Shown here: positions 34,033 through 40,747 of the stretch, piece by piece | Position numbering within the stretch: position 1 is the first letter of the stretch | Layout: every line of letters begins with the position of its first letter | Notes under the pieces: generated by a model | Databases searched by the model: none | What the model saw: the letters and a program-made list of their open reading frames with translations, nothing else | What the model was told of the DNA's origin: nothing | Made by a program: the position numbers and the translations under genes | NCBI GenBank assembly: GCA_031290135.1 | Contig: JAITOE010000250.1 | Location: 1 to 40,747 of the forward strand | Source: Eubacteriales Family XIII. Incertae Sedis bacterium | GTDB lineage: Bacteria; Bacillota; Clostridia; Peptostreptococcales; Anaerovoracaceae | Direction of reading: 5' to 3' | DNA length: 40,747 nt

Positions 34033-34678
34033 AAACCAAAACCCCTCTTTCGTCGATATATGAATATACAGGGTTTTCGAAGCCGCCGAAACTGTCCAGG
34101 CGGCAAAGCTCCTCCTTGTGGGATTCCGTGAGCCTCGCCGCGTCTTCCGCGTCGAACAGGTATCGCGTCCCGCCTGACCTTACGACGCGTTTTCTTTCAA
34201 TGAAACTTGGCGGAAACGCCATGGCGAATTCCCGTACCAGATCAGCATCGCTTTCCGAAAAATCCGAAGCCGAAAGCTGCACGTGCGGCTCCCCTGACTC
34301 GATCCGCTCCTTTCCGGCTTTCCAGATGTCCATCCGGTGCGTAATGTCCGAAAGCTCGTCTTCCGTGAATGCGTTGCAGACGAATTCGGCAAGCGCAACA
34401 TATCGCTCAGGGACAGGGAGTCCGTTTTCCATGTACGCCGCAAGCGCGCTTTTTTTCAGCGCATCTTTTTCCCTTGTGTAGTCTTTCCATATGGCTCCGA
34501 ACACAGGACCTTTTCTGTACCCCTTCAGTCCGCCGAACTCGTAAGGCTCCCCCTCTGCCGCGCAAATGGACTCGCAAAAGAAGAGGAACTTTTGATACCG
34601 CAGGGAGCTGCGGAAAGTTTCGGGCTTGTTTTCCAGAAGCCATCCGGTGATGGCCAGTTTTCTTTTGCTTGCATGCAT
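34025..34678 (-). CDS. Panacea/SocA (DUF4065)-like putative antitoxin
   Basis: 217 aa. The N-terminal half fits the Panacea domain layout: ITGWLLENKP, LRYQKFLFFCESICAAEGEPY (the LQKLLYF-like helix), YRKGPVFGAIWKDYT (the Y-GPV-YEAF-like motif) and DELSDITHRMDIWK. This domain is used by diverse antitoxins (PanA, SocA). The C-terminal half is unassigned. Start at 34678, with GGAAGG about 10 bp upstream; longer starts enter the leader. The downstream small gene overlaps it by 8 bp, giving antitoxin-first order. Its strong promoter has TCAAAAA repeats upstream, which would suit autoregulation. The domain call is by pattern and moderately sure. Confidence 0.6.
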   Translation of the reverse strand: MHASKRKLAITGWLLENKPETFRSSLRYQKFLFFCESICAAEGEPYEFGGLKGYRKGPVFGAIWKDYTREKDALKKSALAAYMENGLPVPERYVALAEFVCNAFTEDELSDITHRMDIWKAGKERIESGEPHVQLSASDFSESDADLVREFAMAFPPSFIERKRVVRSGGTRYLFDAEDAARLTESHKEELCRLDSFGGFENPVYSYIDERGVLVFD

Positions 34679-34747
34679 CACTGACGGCACCTTCCGTTTC
34701 GTGCAAAGGGGTTCTTTGTTCTGTTGCCATGGGCGCTTGTTGCCTTT

Positions 34748-34825
34748 ATTATATCCACCCGCATGCCAAAATGCAAGCGCTTTCAAAAACTCATCAAAAA
34801 CTCATGGCAAAGCATCAAAAAACAT
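34748..34825 (-). promoter_or_regulatory. Promoter of the Panacea pair with upstream TCAAAAA repeats
   Basis: On the minus strand TTGCAT (34776-34771), 17-bp spacer, TATAAT (34753-34748). Plus-strand TCAAAAA copies begin at 34783, 34794 and 34815 (steps of 11 and 21 bp), between this promoter and pnuC. They could be operators for the divergent genes. The pnuC promoter itself is unclear, with GATAAAAT near 34826 a possible -10. Confidence 0.68.
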
Positions 34826-34869
34826 GATAAAATGTAACACAATAGGCGACAGGAAAGGGGCGCGCTGCC

Positions 34870-35550
34870 ATGAAAAAGATGCTGGCATACTGGAAAGCCT
34901 GGGAACTGGCATGGCTTTTGGTTTTCGGCCTGACGGCGCTTTGGATCACGCTGGTCACGGGCGACAACCTGTTCGGCTTCGTCGTTTTCCTGTCCGGGGT
35001 GCTTTGCGTGGTGCTCGTCGCGAAAGGCAGCATCCTGAACTATCCTGCCGGCGTGGTCAACACGCTCGGCTACGCGTGGATCGCGCTTCACAACGGCCTG
35101 TACGGGGAAGCGGGGCTGAACCTGATCTTTTATTTCCCCATGAACTTCGTCGGATTCTTCCTGTGGCGGCGCCATACGGCGGGCGGGATTGTCAAAATGC
35201 GCGCGCTGCGGCCCGGAACGGCCCTGATTTTTGCCATTGGCTGTGCCGTGCTGGTCGCCGCCCTCGGATTCGGCCTGTCCCTGATACCCTCCCAGAACAC
35301 CCCGTACATAGACGCGGCCACGAACGTCCTGTCGGTCGCCGCGACCCTGCTGATGGTGCGGCGCTACCGCGAACAGTGGATCTGTTACATCGCGCTGAAC
35401 GTCCTGACCGTGACCATGTGGGCCGTCCGCATGGCGAACGGAAGCCCGGACGGGCTGCTGATGATCGTCATGTGGTCGGCGTATCTGGTCAATTCCGTTT
35501 ACGGCTGGCTGAACTGGAGCAAGGGCGCGAGGGAGGCGGGGCGGCAATGA
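34870..35550 (+). CDS. pnuC: PnuC-type nicotinamide riboside transporter
   Basis: 226-aa membrane protein with about 7-8 hydrophobic segments in the PnuC fold. Signatures: SGVLCVVLVAKGSILNYPAGVVN, the substrate-region pattern YAWIALHNGLYGE, NLIFYFPMNFVGFFLWRRH, and a C-terminal VRMANGSPDGLLMIVMW with YLVNSVYGWLNW. Facilitates uptake of nicotinamide riboside, trapped by phosphorylation inside the cell. The stop overlaps the nadR start (ATGA), placing transporter and kinase in one operon. Confidence 0.93.
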   Translation: MKKMLAYWKAWELAWLLVFGLTALWITLVTGDNLFGFVVFLSGVLCVVLVAKGSILNYPAGVVNTLGYAWIALHNGLYGEAGLNLIFYFPMNFVGFFLWRRHTAGGIVKMRALRPGTALIFAIGCAVLVAALGFGLSLIPSQNTPYIDAATNVLSVAATLLMVRRYREQWICYIALNVLTVTMWAVRMANGSPDGLLMIVMWSAYLVNSVYGWLNWSKGAREAGRQ

Positions 35551-36569
35551 GCGGAAAAAAAACCGGGCTGACGCTCGGCAAATTCGCGCCGTTCCACAAA
35601 GGGCACGAATGGATAGTCGAGACGATGCTTGCCGAAATGGACGAAGCGGTCGTCATCATTTACGACAGCGGCCTCACGCCCGTGCCGCTGCCCGTCCGGG
35701 CGGGCTGGATCCGGACGCTTTATCCGCAGGTCCGCGTCCTGGAAGCCTGGGACGGCCCTTCGCGCTGGTCAAGCGAACGGGAACATGAGCGCCTGGAGGA
35801 GGAATATGTCAAGAGCCTGCTCGGCGGCGTGAAGGTGGACGCGTTTTATTCCAGCGAACACTACGGCGCCCACATGTCCTCCGCCCTGGGCTGCGCGGAC
35901 AGGCGGGTGGACGAGGCGCGGGAAAGGGTTCCCGTCTCCGGGACGATGCTGCGCGGCGACCCGTACCGCTGGCGGGCGTATGTCAGCGGCGCCGTATACC
36001 GCGACCTCATCGTGAAGGCCGTGTTCGTCGGAGCCATGTCAACCGGGAAATCCACCATCACGCGCGCGCTCGCCGAACGCTTCCACACGACTTGCGCCGA
36101 CGAGTACGGGCGCGAATACTGGGAAAAGCACCAGGTTGGCAGGCGCATCGGCCTTTCGGATTTTGACAGCATCGCAGTCGGCCACATCGAACGCGAGGAT
36201 GCCGCGATACGCGGGGCGAACCGCTATTTTTTCGTCGATACGAACGCGATCACGACGTATATGTTCGCCCTGGACTACCACGGGCGGGCGCCCGGCCTGC
36301 TGACGCGGCTCGCCCTGGAAAACGCCACCCGCTACGACTTGTTCTTCCTGTGCGGGGACGAGATGCCCTATGACGACACCTGGGACAGGAGCGGCGACGC
36401 GAAACGGCACGTGTTCCAGAAGCAGATCATAGCGGACCTGAAGACGCGGAAAATCCCGTACATCCCCCTCGCCGGGAACCTCGCGGAGCGGATGGCGAAG
36501 GTGGAGGCGGTGCTTGCGAAATTCTCCCCCTTCGGGAATTTCTATGGGCTGGCGGGCGGGTCGCTGTGA
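35547..36569 (+). CDS. nadR: NadR-type NMN adenylyltransferase / ribosylnicotinamide kinase
   Basis: 340 aa, bifunctional and cytosolic. N-terminal nucleotidyltransferase: GKFAPFHKGH (11-20) and the second motif VSGTMLRGDP (130-139). C-terminal kinase: P-loop GAMSTGKST (162-170), DEYGREYWEKH, and FVDTNAITTYMFALDYHG. It lacks the N-terminal helix-turn-helix repressor domain of enterobacterial NadR, so it is purely enzymatic. With PnuC it converts imported nicotinamide riboside to NMN and then NAD. ATGA overlap with pnuC. No terminator is obvious; the next 110 bp are unremarkable. Confidence 0.93.
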   Translation: MSGKKTGLTLGKFAPFHKGHEWIVETMLAEMDEAVVIIYDSGLTPVPLPVRAGWIRTLYPQVRVLEAWDGPSRWSSEREHERLEEEYVKSLLGGVKVDAFYSSEHYGAHMSSALGCADRRVDEARERVPVSGTMLRGDPYRWRAYVSGAVYRDLIVKAVFVGAMSTGKSTITRALAERFHTTCADEYGREYWEKHQVGRRIGLSDFDSIAVGHIEREDAAIRGANRYFFVDTNAITTYMFALDYHGRAPGLLTRLALENATRYDLFFLCGDEMPYDDTWDRSGDAKRHVFQKQIIADLKTRKIPYIPLAGNLAERMAKVEAVLAKFSPFGNFYGLAGGSL

Positions 36570-36680
36570 TTTCAAGGGGTTTTCGACGGCAATGTGCGTT
36601 TTATCCGGCGGCGGCCGCTACAAGGACAGTGACAACGTGATTTTTCTCCGTTTCCGAATTTACAGGTTTTCAAATAAACG

Positions 36681-36709
36681 TTGACAACCGTTCGGCTTTT
36701 AATTATAAT
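36681..36709 (+). promoter_or_regulatory. Perfect consensus promoter of the DUF234-type ATPase
   Basis: TTGACA (36681-36686), 17-bp spacer, TATAAT (36704-36709). The inferred start is near 36716, right before the tandem repeats. Confidence 0.88.
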
Positions 36710-36717
36710 ATAATCGT

Positions 36718-36756
36718 GATTAAGTTAAACAAGATTAAGTTAAACAAGATTAAGTA
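36718..36756 (+). repeat. Three direct repeats, 15-bp period, in the ATPase leader
   Basis: GATTAAGTTAAACAA at 36718 and 36733, and GATTAAG at 36748 followed by divergent sequence. They sit just downstream of the -10 box in the untranslated leader. Translated in frame they would read IKLNK repeats, but the RBS and family alignment put the start at 36779. Confidence 0.8.
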
Positions 36757-36778
36757 TTTTGCGTTTGAGGCGAACGGG

Positions 36779-38167
36779 ATGTTTATCGGAAGAAACGAAG
36801 AGTTAAAAAGTTTGACCGGATATTACAATAGCGGCAAATATGAATGCGCCGTTATTTATGGGCGCAGACGCGTTGGTAAAACCGAACTGATTACAGAGTT
36901 TGTCAAAGACAAAAAACATATATACTTCACGGCAGTCGAAGGAACATATCAAAAAAACCTCGACATGCTCAGCAAGGCTGTGTTCAACGGGCTGGACGGC
37001 GGAATCCACGTCAGCAGCCCGACGTTTGCTGATTTTGCCGATTGCCTTGATCATATCTATAATCACTCGCAGGAAAAACTGGTTGTAATAATAGATGAGT
37101 ATCCGTACTTTGCGCAAAGCGAGCAGTCGGTTTCCTCGGTTTTACAACAGTACATCGACCATAAATTTCAGCGGAGGGACATAATGTTTATCCTTTGCGG
37201 CTCGTCTATGTCGTTTATGGAAAAGCAGGTTATGGGCAATAAAAGTCCGCTCTACGGGCGGCGAACCTGTCAATATAAGCTCCAGCCATTTGATTTCAAG
37301 ACCTCAATGGAGTTTCACGGCGGATTCGACAAGCGAGAGCAAGCAGTCGTGTACGCGATAACCGGCGGGATACCGAAGTATTTATTGCAGATTGACGGCA
37401 GTAAATCGCCAAAAGAAAATATTGTAAAGAACTTTTTTTCGCCCAACGGCCTGCTTTTTGAGGAACCGAATAATTTGTTGAAACAAGAGCTTCGTGAGCC
37501 TGCGGTGTACAACGCGATTATCACGGCTATCGCGACGGGAAGCTCCAAGCTCAATGAAATAGCCACCAAAGCGCATATGACTACATCCGCTTGCAGTAAT
37601 TATTTGAAGTCGCTGATTTCGCTGAACATCGTCCGGAAGGAACTGCCAATTCTCGCAAAGGCGAACGCACGGAACACGATTTATCGCCTGAACGATGGCA
37701 TGTTTCGGTTTTGGTACAAGTTTGTGTACGACAACGTTTCGGAAATATCTATGCATCAGGGCGAAGCGATTTACACGGAAATCGAGCAGCAAATCTCTGA
37801 CTTTATGGGCGAGGCGTTTGAGGATATTTGCAAGCAGTGGATGTGGCGGGAAAATTTTGCGGGTCGGTTGCCTTTCCGTTTCAAGGACTGCGGACGCTGG
37901 TGGGGAACGAATCCACGCCGCCGGGCCGAGCAGGAGATTGATTTGCTTGCGTACAACAGGGACAAAACCGGCGCGATATTCTGTGAATGCAAGTGGACAA
38001 ATGAGAAAATATCCGACGGTATCATAGTTGAATTGATAGATAAAAGTGAAATGTTCGGATATGGGAAAAAGCATTATTATTTATTTTCCAAGAGCGGATT
38101 CACCCCGGCGGCGCTGAAAAGGGCGAACGATGATGTTCGGCTGATTAGCTTTGACGATATGTATTGA
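36779..38167 (+). CDS. Archaeal-type ATPase with DUF234-like nuclease-fold domain
   Basis: 462 aa from the ATG at 36779 (MFIGRNEELKSL, the canonical family start; GAGG 9 bp upstream). Walker A GRRRVGKT (28-35), Walker B VVIIDEYPY (102-110), sensor-like FILCGSSMSFME, GGIPKYLLQI, a winged-helix region (KLNEIATKAHMTTSACSNYLKSL), and a C-terminal DUF234-type domain with EIDLLAYN and AIFCECKW, a PD-(D/E)XK-like strand pair. It belongs to the AAA ATPase_2/DUF234 branch, distinct from the DUF4143 genes but of similar domain logic (P-loop ATPase plus nuclease fold). Function not established. AT-rich against its neighbours nadR and cysK, suggesting acquisition. Confidence 0.85.
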   Translation: MFIGRNEELKSLTGYYNSGKYECAVIYGRRRVGKTELITEFVKDKKHIYFTAVEGTYQKNLDMLSKAVFNGLDGGIHVSSPTFADFADCLDHIYNHSQEKLVVIIDEYPYFAQSEQSVSSVLQQYIDHKFQRRDIMFILCGSSMSFMEKQVMGNKSPLYGRRTCQYKLQPFDFKTSMEFHGGFDKREQAVVYAITGGIPKYLLQIDGSKSPKENIVKNFFSPNGLLFEEPNNLLKQELREPAVYNAIITAIATGSSKLNEIATKAHMTTSACSNYLKSLISLNIVRKELPILAKANARNTIYRLNDGMFRFWYKFVYDNVSEISMHQGEAIYTEIEQQISDFMGEAFEDICKQWMWRENFAGRLPFRFKDCGRWWGTNPRRRAEQEIDLLAYNRDKTGAIFCECKWTNEKISDGIIVELIDKSEMFGYGKKHYYLFSKSGFTPAALKRANDDVRLISFDDMY

Positions 38168-38233
38168 CGAGTTACGAATCCCGCCTACAGGGAAATCATC
38201 GACAGGAAATTTTCCGAAACAACCTAAAACCTA

Positions 38234-38262
38234 TTGACATAGTAGGAAACAAGGCTTATACT
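38234..38262 (+). promoter_or_regulatory. Promoter of the sulfur-carrier cysteine operon
   Basis: TTGACA (38234-38239), 17-bp spacer, TATACT (38257-38262), followed by an AT-rich stretch (TATAGTAAACATATTAG) that could bind a regulator of the Rrf2 type; no clear operator consensus is recognisable. GGAGA at 38329-38333 is the RBS for the ATG at 38346. Confidence 0.78.
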
Positions 38263-38345
38263 ATAGTAAACATATTAGTTATATATGTTATGCTGTGGCG
38301 GACGCCGCCGCAGCGGAATTCGGAATCTGGAGAATGGAAAATGCC

Positions 38346-39272
38346 ATGCGGATTTTAGATTTGGTGGGGAACACGCCCCTTATAGAATTGGTCAAGATCG
38401 CGCGGGACGCGCCGGGCGTCCGCCTGCTGGCGAAAGCGGAATTCTGCAACCCCAGCGGGTCGGTCAAAGACAGGGCCGCCAAGGCGATGCTGCTGGACGG
38501 GATGGAAAAGGGCGCTTTGGCCGGCGAAAAGATCATCATCGACGCGACCAGCGGCAATACCGGCATCGCATATGCCATGATGGGCGCGGCGCTGGGCTTC
38601 GCCGTGAAGCTGTACATGCCGGCGAACACCAGCATCGAACGGAAGCAGATCATACGCAGCTTCGGCGCCGTGATTGAGGAAACCAGCCCGCTGGAGGGAT
38701 CGGACGGGGCGTTTCTCGCCGTGCAGGCGGAAGTCGCGGCCCGGCCCGGCCTCTACTTCTACCCGGACCAGTACAACAACGCCGCAAACCCAAGGGCGCA
38801 TTTTGAAAGCACCGGCCCTGAAATATGGAAGCAGACAGAGGGCGCCGTCACGCATTTCATCACGGGCATGGGCACGACGGGCACCTTTGTCGGCGTGTCG
38901 CGCCGCCTGAAGGCGGAGAATCCGGCGGTGCGCACCATCGCGGTCCAACCCTCTTCGCCTTTTCACGGCATCGAGGGGACGAAGCACATGGGTTCGACGA
39001 TTCTGCCGGGCATTTTCGACAAGAGCCTGCAGGACGGCGTCGCCCCGGTGTCCACGGAGGACGCTTACGCGATGACGCGCAGGCTGGCGAGGGAAGAGGG
39101 CGTTTTCGCGGGGATTTCTTCCGGCGGCAACGTGGCGGCCGCCCTGGCGCTGGCAAAGGGGCTTCCGGCGGGTTCGGTCGTGGTCACGGTGCTTTGCGAC
39201 AGCGGGTCGCGCTACATTTCGGACGTGTTCTGGGAAAACGAAACGGTGCACAGCGACGGAGGCGGGATATGA
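38346..39272 (+). CDS. Cysteine synthase family enzyme (CysK/CysM-like)
   Basis: 308-aa fold-type II PLP enzyme. The PLP lysine is K41 in NPSGSVKDRAA; the substrate loop is ATSGNTGIAYA (67-77), phosphate binding GMGTTGTFVG, and the PLP-pyridine serine region is SSGGNVAAAL. The family makes cysteine from O-acetyl- or O-phosphoserine. The neighbours (JAMM protease, MoaD-like carrier, MoeB-like E1) match the mycobacterial CysM-CysO-Mec arrangement, so the sulfur donor is probably a protein thiocarboxylate and not free sulfide. The start at 38346 gives the family N-terminus MRILDLVGNTP; an ATG at 38334 is too near the RBS. Overlaps the next gene by ATGA. Confidence 0.88.
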   Translation: MRILDLVGNTPLIELVKIARDAPGVRLLAKAEFCNPSGSVKDRAAKAMLLDGMEKGALAGEKIIIDATSGNTGIAYAMMGAALGFAVKLYMPANTSIERKQIIRSFGAVIEETSPLEGSDGAFLAVQAEVAARPGLYFYPDQYNNAANPRAHFESTGPEIWKQTEGAVTHFITGMGTTGTFVGVSRRLKAENPAVRTIAVQPSSPFHGIEGTKHMGSTILPGIFDKSLQDGVAPVSTEDAYAMTRRLAREEGVFAGISSGGNVAAALALAKGLPAGSVVVTVLCDSGSRYISDVFWENETVHSDGGGI

Positions 39273-39715
39273 TCACTTTTGCGGCTGGCGCGGCGGACGC
39301 GATCCGCGCGGAGGGGGAAAAAACCTATCCGCATGAATGTTGCGGCGCGATCCTCGGCAGGGTGACGGATCCGGGCATTTCCGGCGGTTTCGGCCTGCGG
39401 GAGGCGGAAGCCGTCGTCCCCGTCGAAAACGCGCGTGAGCCGGAAGCGCAATACCACCGCTTTGTCATAGAAGCCGACGACGTCATGCGCGTGGAGCTGG
39501 CGGCGCGCAGGCAGGGGCTGGACGTGCTGGGTTTTTACCATTCGCACCCGGACCACCCCGCGCGCCCCTCGGAATACGACCACGAACACGCGCTGCCGTT
39601 TTATTCCTACGTCATCGTGGCGGTGGAGAAGGGCAGGGCGGCGGCGCTGACAAGCTGGAGGCTCACGGCGGACCGCAGCGGGTTCATAGAGGAAGAAACC
39701 GAAGCACGAGGATAA
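39269..39715 (+). CDS. JAMM/MPN+ (M67) zinc metalloprotease, Mec-like
   Basis: 148 aa. Complete JAMM motif: E23 (PHECCG), then H91-S-H93-P, S101 and D104 in GFYHSHPDHPARPSEYD, the HxH-x7-S-x2-D zinc site. Small prokaryotic members hydrolyse the bond between a Gly-Gly sulfur carrier and its cargo or C-terminal mask. In the mycobacterial system the homologue (Mec) releases cysteine from CysO-cysteine. The next gene here encodes a carrier with residues after its Gly-Gly, so this enzyme may both unmask the carrier and release product (inference). Coupled to cysK by ATGA; the next start is 12 bp on with AAAGGAGG. Confidence 0.88.
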   Translation: MITFAAGAADAIRAEGEKTYPHECCGAILGRVTDPGISGGFGLREAEAVVPVENAREPEAQYHRFVIEADDVMRVELAARRQGLDVLGFYHSHPDHPARPSEYDHEHALPFYSYVIVAVEKGRAAALTSWRLTADRSGFIEEETEARG

Positions 39716-39726
39716 AGGAGGTACTT

Positions 39727-40053
39727 ATGGCAGTGGATTTGTTAATCCCGACGGCGCTCAGGGCGTTCACCGACGGGAAATCGGAGGCGTCGCTGGAGGG
39801 AAAGACCGCCGGCGAAGTGGTCGCGGCGCTGGCGGACGCGTACCCGGACATCCGCCAGCATCTATATGAAGAGGATGCTTCGCTGCGTTCGTTCATCAAT
39901 GTGTATGTGGGCGAGACGAACATCAAAAATGCCGGCGGCTTGGACACGCCCGTGCCGGACGGCGGAACCGTCATGCTGGTGCCCGCCATCGCGGGCGGGG
40001 CGGGCGCGCGGCAGGCGGACATGCCCTTTTGCGGCGGAGGAGGGCGTCCATGA
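39727..40053 (+). CDS. MoaD/ThiS-like sulfur carrier with a masked C-terminus
   Basis: 108 aa, beta-grasp fold: VDLLIPTALRAFTDG at the start, VAALADAYPDIRQHLY, and FINVYVGETNIKNAGGLDT-PVPDGGTVMLVPAIAGG. The functional Gly-Gly is G90-G91. Unlike a mature carrier the chain continues for 17 residues (AGARQADMPFCGGGGRP), so it must be cleaved after G91 before an E1 can adenylate it. The JAMM gene directly upstream is the obvious processor, as for quinolobactin QbsE/QbsD. Start at 39727 with AAAGGAGG 7 bp upstream; its stop overlaps the E1 start. Confidence 0.85.
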   Translation: MAVDLLIPTALRAFTDGKSEASLEGKTAGEVVAALADAYPDIRQHLYEEDASLRSFINVYVGETNIKNAGGLDTPVPDGGTVMLVPAIAGGAGARQADMPFCGGGGRP

Positions 40054-40747
40054 GCATCGTGACGGACGACAGGCTGCAAGAGCTTTCGAACGAAGAAATC
40101 GCGCGGTACAGCCGCCACCTGCTGCTGCCGGAGATCGGGCTGGAGGGGCAGAAACGCCTGCGGGCGGCGAAAGTGCTGATTGTCGGGACGGGCGGGCTGG
40201 GGGCGCCCCTGGCGCTGTATCTGGCGGCCGCCGGCGTCGGGACGCTGGGAATCGTGGATTTTGACTTTGTGGAAGCCTCGAACCTGCAGCGGCAGATCAT
40301 CCACAGCACAAAAGACATAGACCGCCCCAAGGTGGCATCGGCCCATGACCGCATCCGGGGCCTGAACCCGGACGTCAAGGTCATCGAGTACAACACCATG
40401 CTGACCGGCAAAAACGCGATGGACATCGTAAAAGACTACGACCTGGTGGCGGACGGCACCGACAACTACCAGACGCGCTACCTCGTGAACGATGTCTGCG
40501 TGCTGCTGGGCAAGCCGAACGTCTACGGATCCATCTACCAGTTCGAGGGGCAGGCCAGCGTATTTTACGCAAAGGAGGGGCCCTGTTACAGGTGCCTGTA
40601 TCCCGCGCCGCCGCCGCCAGGCTTGGTGCCGTCCTGCGCCGAAGGCGGGGTCATGGGCGTGCTGCCCGGCATCGTGGGCACGCTGCAGGCCAACGAGGTG
40701 ATCAAGCTCATCGTGGGCGGCGGAAGCAGCCTTGTGGGGCGGCTCCT
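40050..40747 (+). CDS. MoeB/ThiF/HesA-family E1-like adenylyltransferase, 3' end missing
   Basis: Open to the window edge; 232 codons are visible from the ATG at 40050 (ATGA overlap with the carrier gene). ATP-binding VLIVGTGGLGAPLALYLAAAGVG, the arginine region NLQRQIIH, catalytic-Asp region ADGTDNYQTRYLVND, and one zinc-binding CYRC pair. It should adenylate the exposed Gly-Gly of the carrier for conversion to thiocarboxylate; the sulfur donor enzyme probably lies downstream. A C-terminal rhodanese domain (MoeZ-like) cannot be excluded because the end is not present. Confidence 0.92.
   Translation, partial: MSIVTDDRLQELSNEEIARYSRHLLLPEIGLEGQKRLRAAKVLIVGTGGLGAPLALYLAAAGVGTLGIVDFDFVEASNLQRQIIHSTKDIDRPKVASAHDRIRGLNPDVKVIEYNTMLTGKNAMDIVKDYDLVADGTDNYQTRYLVNDVCVLLGKPNVYGSIYQFEGQASVFYAKEGPCYRCLYPAPPPPGLVPSCAEGGVMGVLPGIVGTLQANEVIKLIVGGGSSLVGRL

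Noticed and set aside
36716-36778. GTG start of the DUF234-type ATPase giving an IKLNK repeat N-terminus
   Set aside because: It coincides with the transcription start and the tandem repeats; the conserved family N-terminus MFIGRNEEL begins at 36779 with an upstream GAGG.

Overview
The window reads as a chromosomal segment of a moderately GC-rich member of the Bacillota, most likely an anaerobic Clostridia lineage. The support is an AddA-type helicase-nuclease, consensus sigma-A promoters (TTGACA/TATAAT with 16-18 bp spacers), strong GGAGG ribosome binding sites, a Cthe_2159-type beta-helix lipoprotein next to a VTC-domain polyphosphate polymerase, a stalk-domain (copper amine oxidase N-terminal-like) protein, a secondary alcohol dehydrogenase of the Thermoanaerobacter type, the clostridial clade of IlvD, and a surface protein ending in a type I dockerin. 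Species cannot be set from this sequence. No rRNA, tRNA or true CRISPR array was seen.

Layout. 1-6.9 kb is metabolic: the 3' part of addA, gdhA with a strong promoter and terminator, then an OPT-family oligopeptide transporter with a P1-family aminopeptidase. 6.9-10.85 kb holds a divergent alcohol dehydrogenase / ilvD pair sharing an operator-like dyad, flanked by rearrangement scars: an in-frame-deleted dehydrogenase fragment, a truncated stalk protein, and an inverted copy of the dehydrogenase 3' end and terminator behind ilvD. 10.9-15.2 kb is a minus-strand surface cluster (HtrA protease, VTC polymerase, beta-helix lipoprotein). 15.4-17.8 kb is an OmpR/histidine-kinase pair. 22.5-29.7 kb encodes two secreted GLUG/beta-helix proteins, the second 1709 aa with a dockerin. 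34.9-36.6 kb is a pnuC-nadR salvage operon. 38.3 kb to the end is a sulfur-carrier cysteine operon: CysK/CysM-like enzyme, JAMM protease, MoaD/ThiS-like carrier with a masked Gly-Gly, and a MoeB/ThiF E1 running off the edge.

The accessory DNA (17.9-22.2, 29.7-34.7 and 36.7-38.2 kb) is AT-richer and mosaic. It contains three DUF4143-type AAA ATPases (one lacking Walker B), the 5' stub of another, a DUF234-type ATPase, a GGNCC-type (Eco47II-like) restriction-modification pair, a scrambled HipA-like kinase, a YafQ-toxin fragment, a Panacea-like antitoxin with a small partner, a small inverted-repeat element caught with its empty site, and several shared palindromic repeats.

The most notable pattern is at the ATPase genes. 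Four promoters of ATPase genes or remnants from different subfamilies each carry exactly three direct repeats of a sequence unique to that locus, at a fixed period (33, 33, 23 and 15 bp) beside or over the promoter. A fifth, remnant copy of one array also survives, and the only ATPase gene without an array is the one that has lost its Walker B region. This looks like a repeat-controlled ATPase system that I do not know to be described; that reading is inference.
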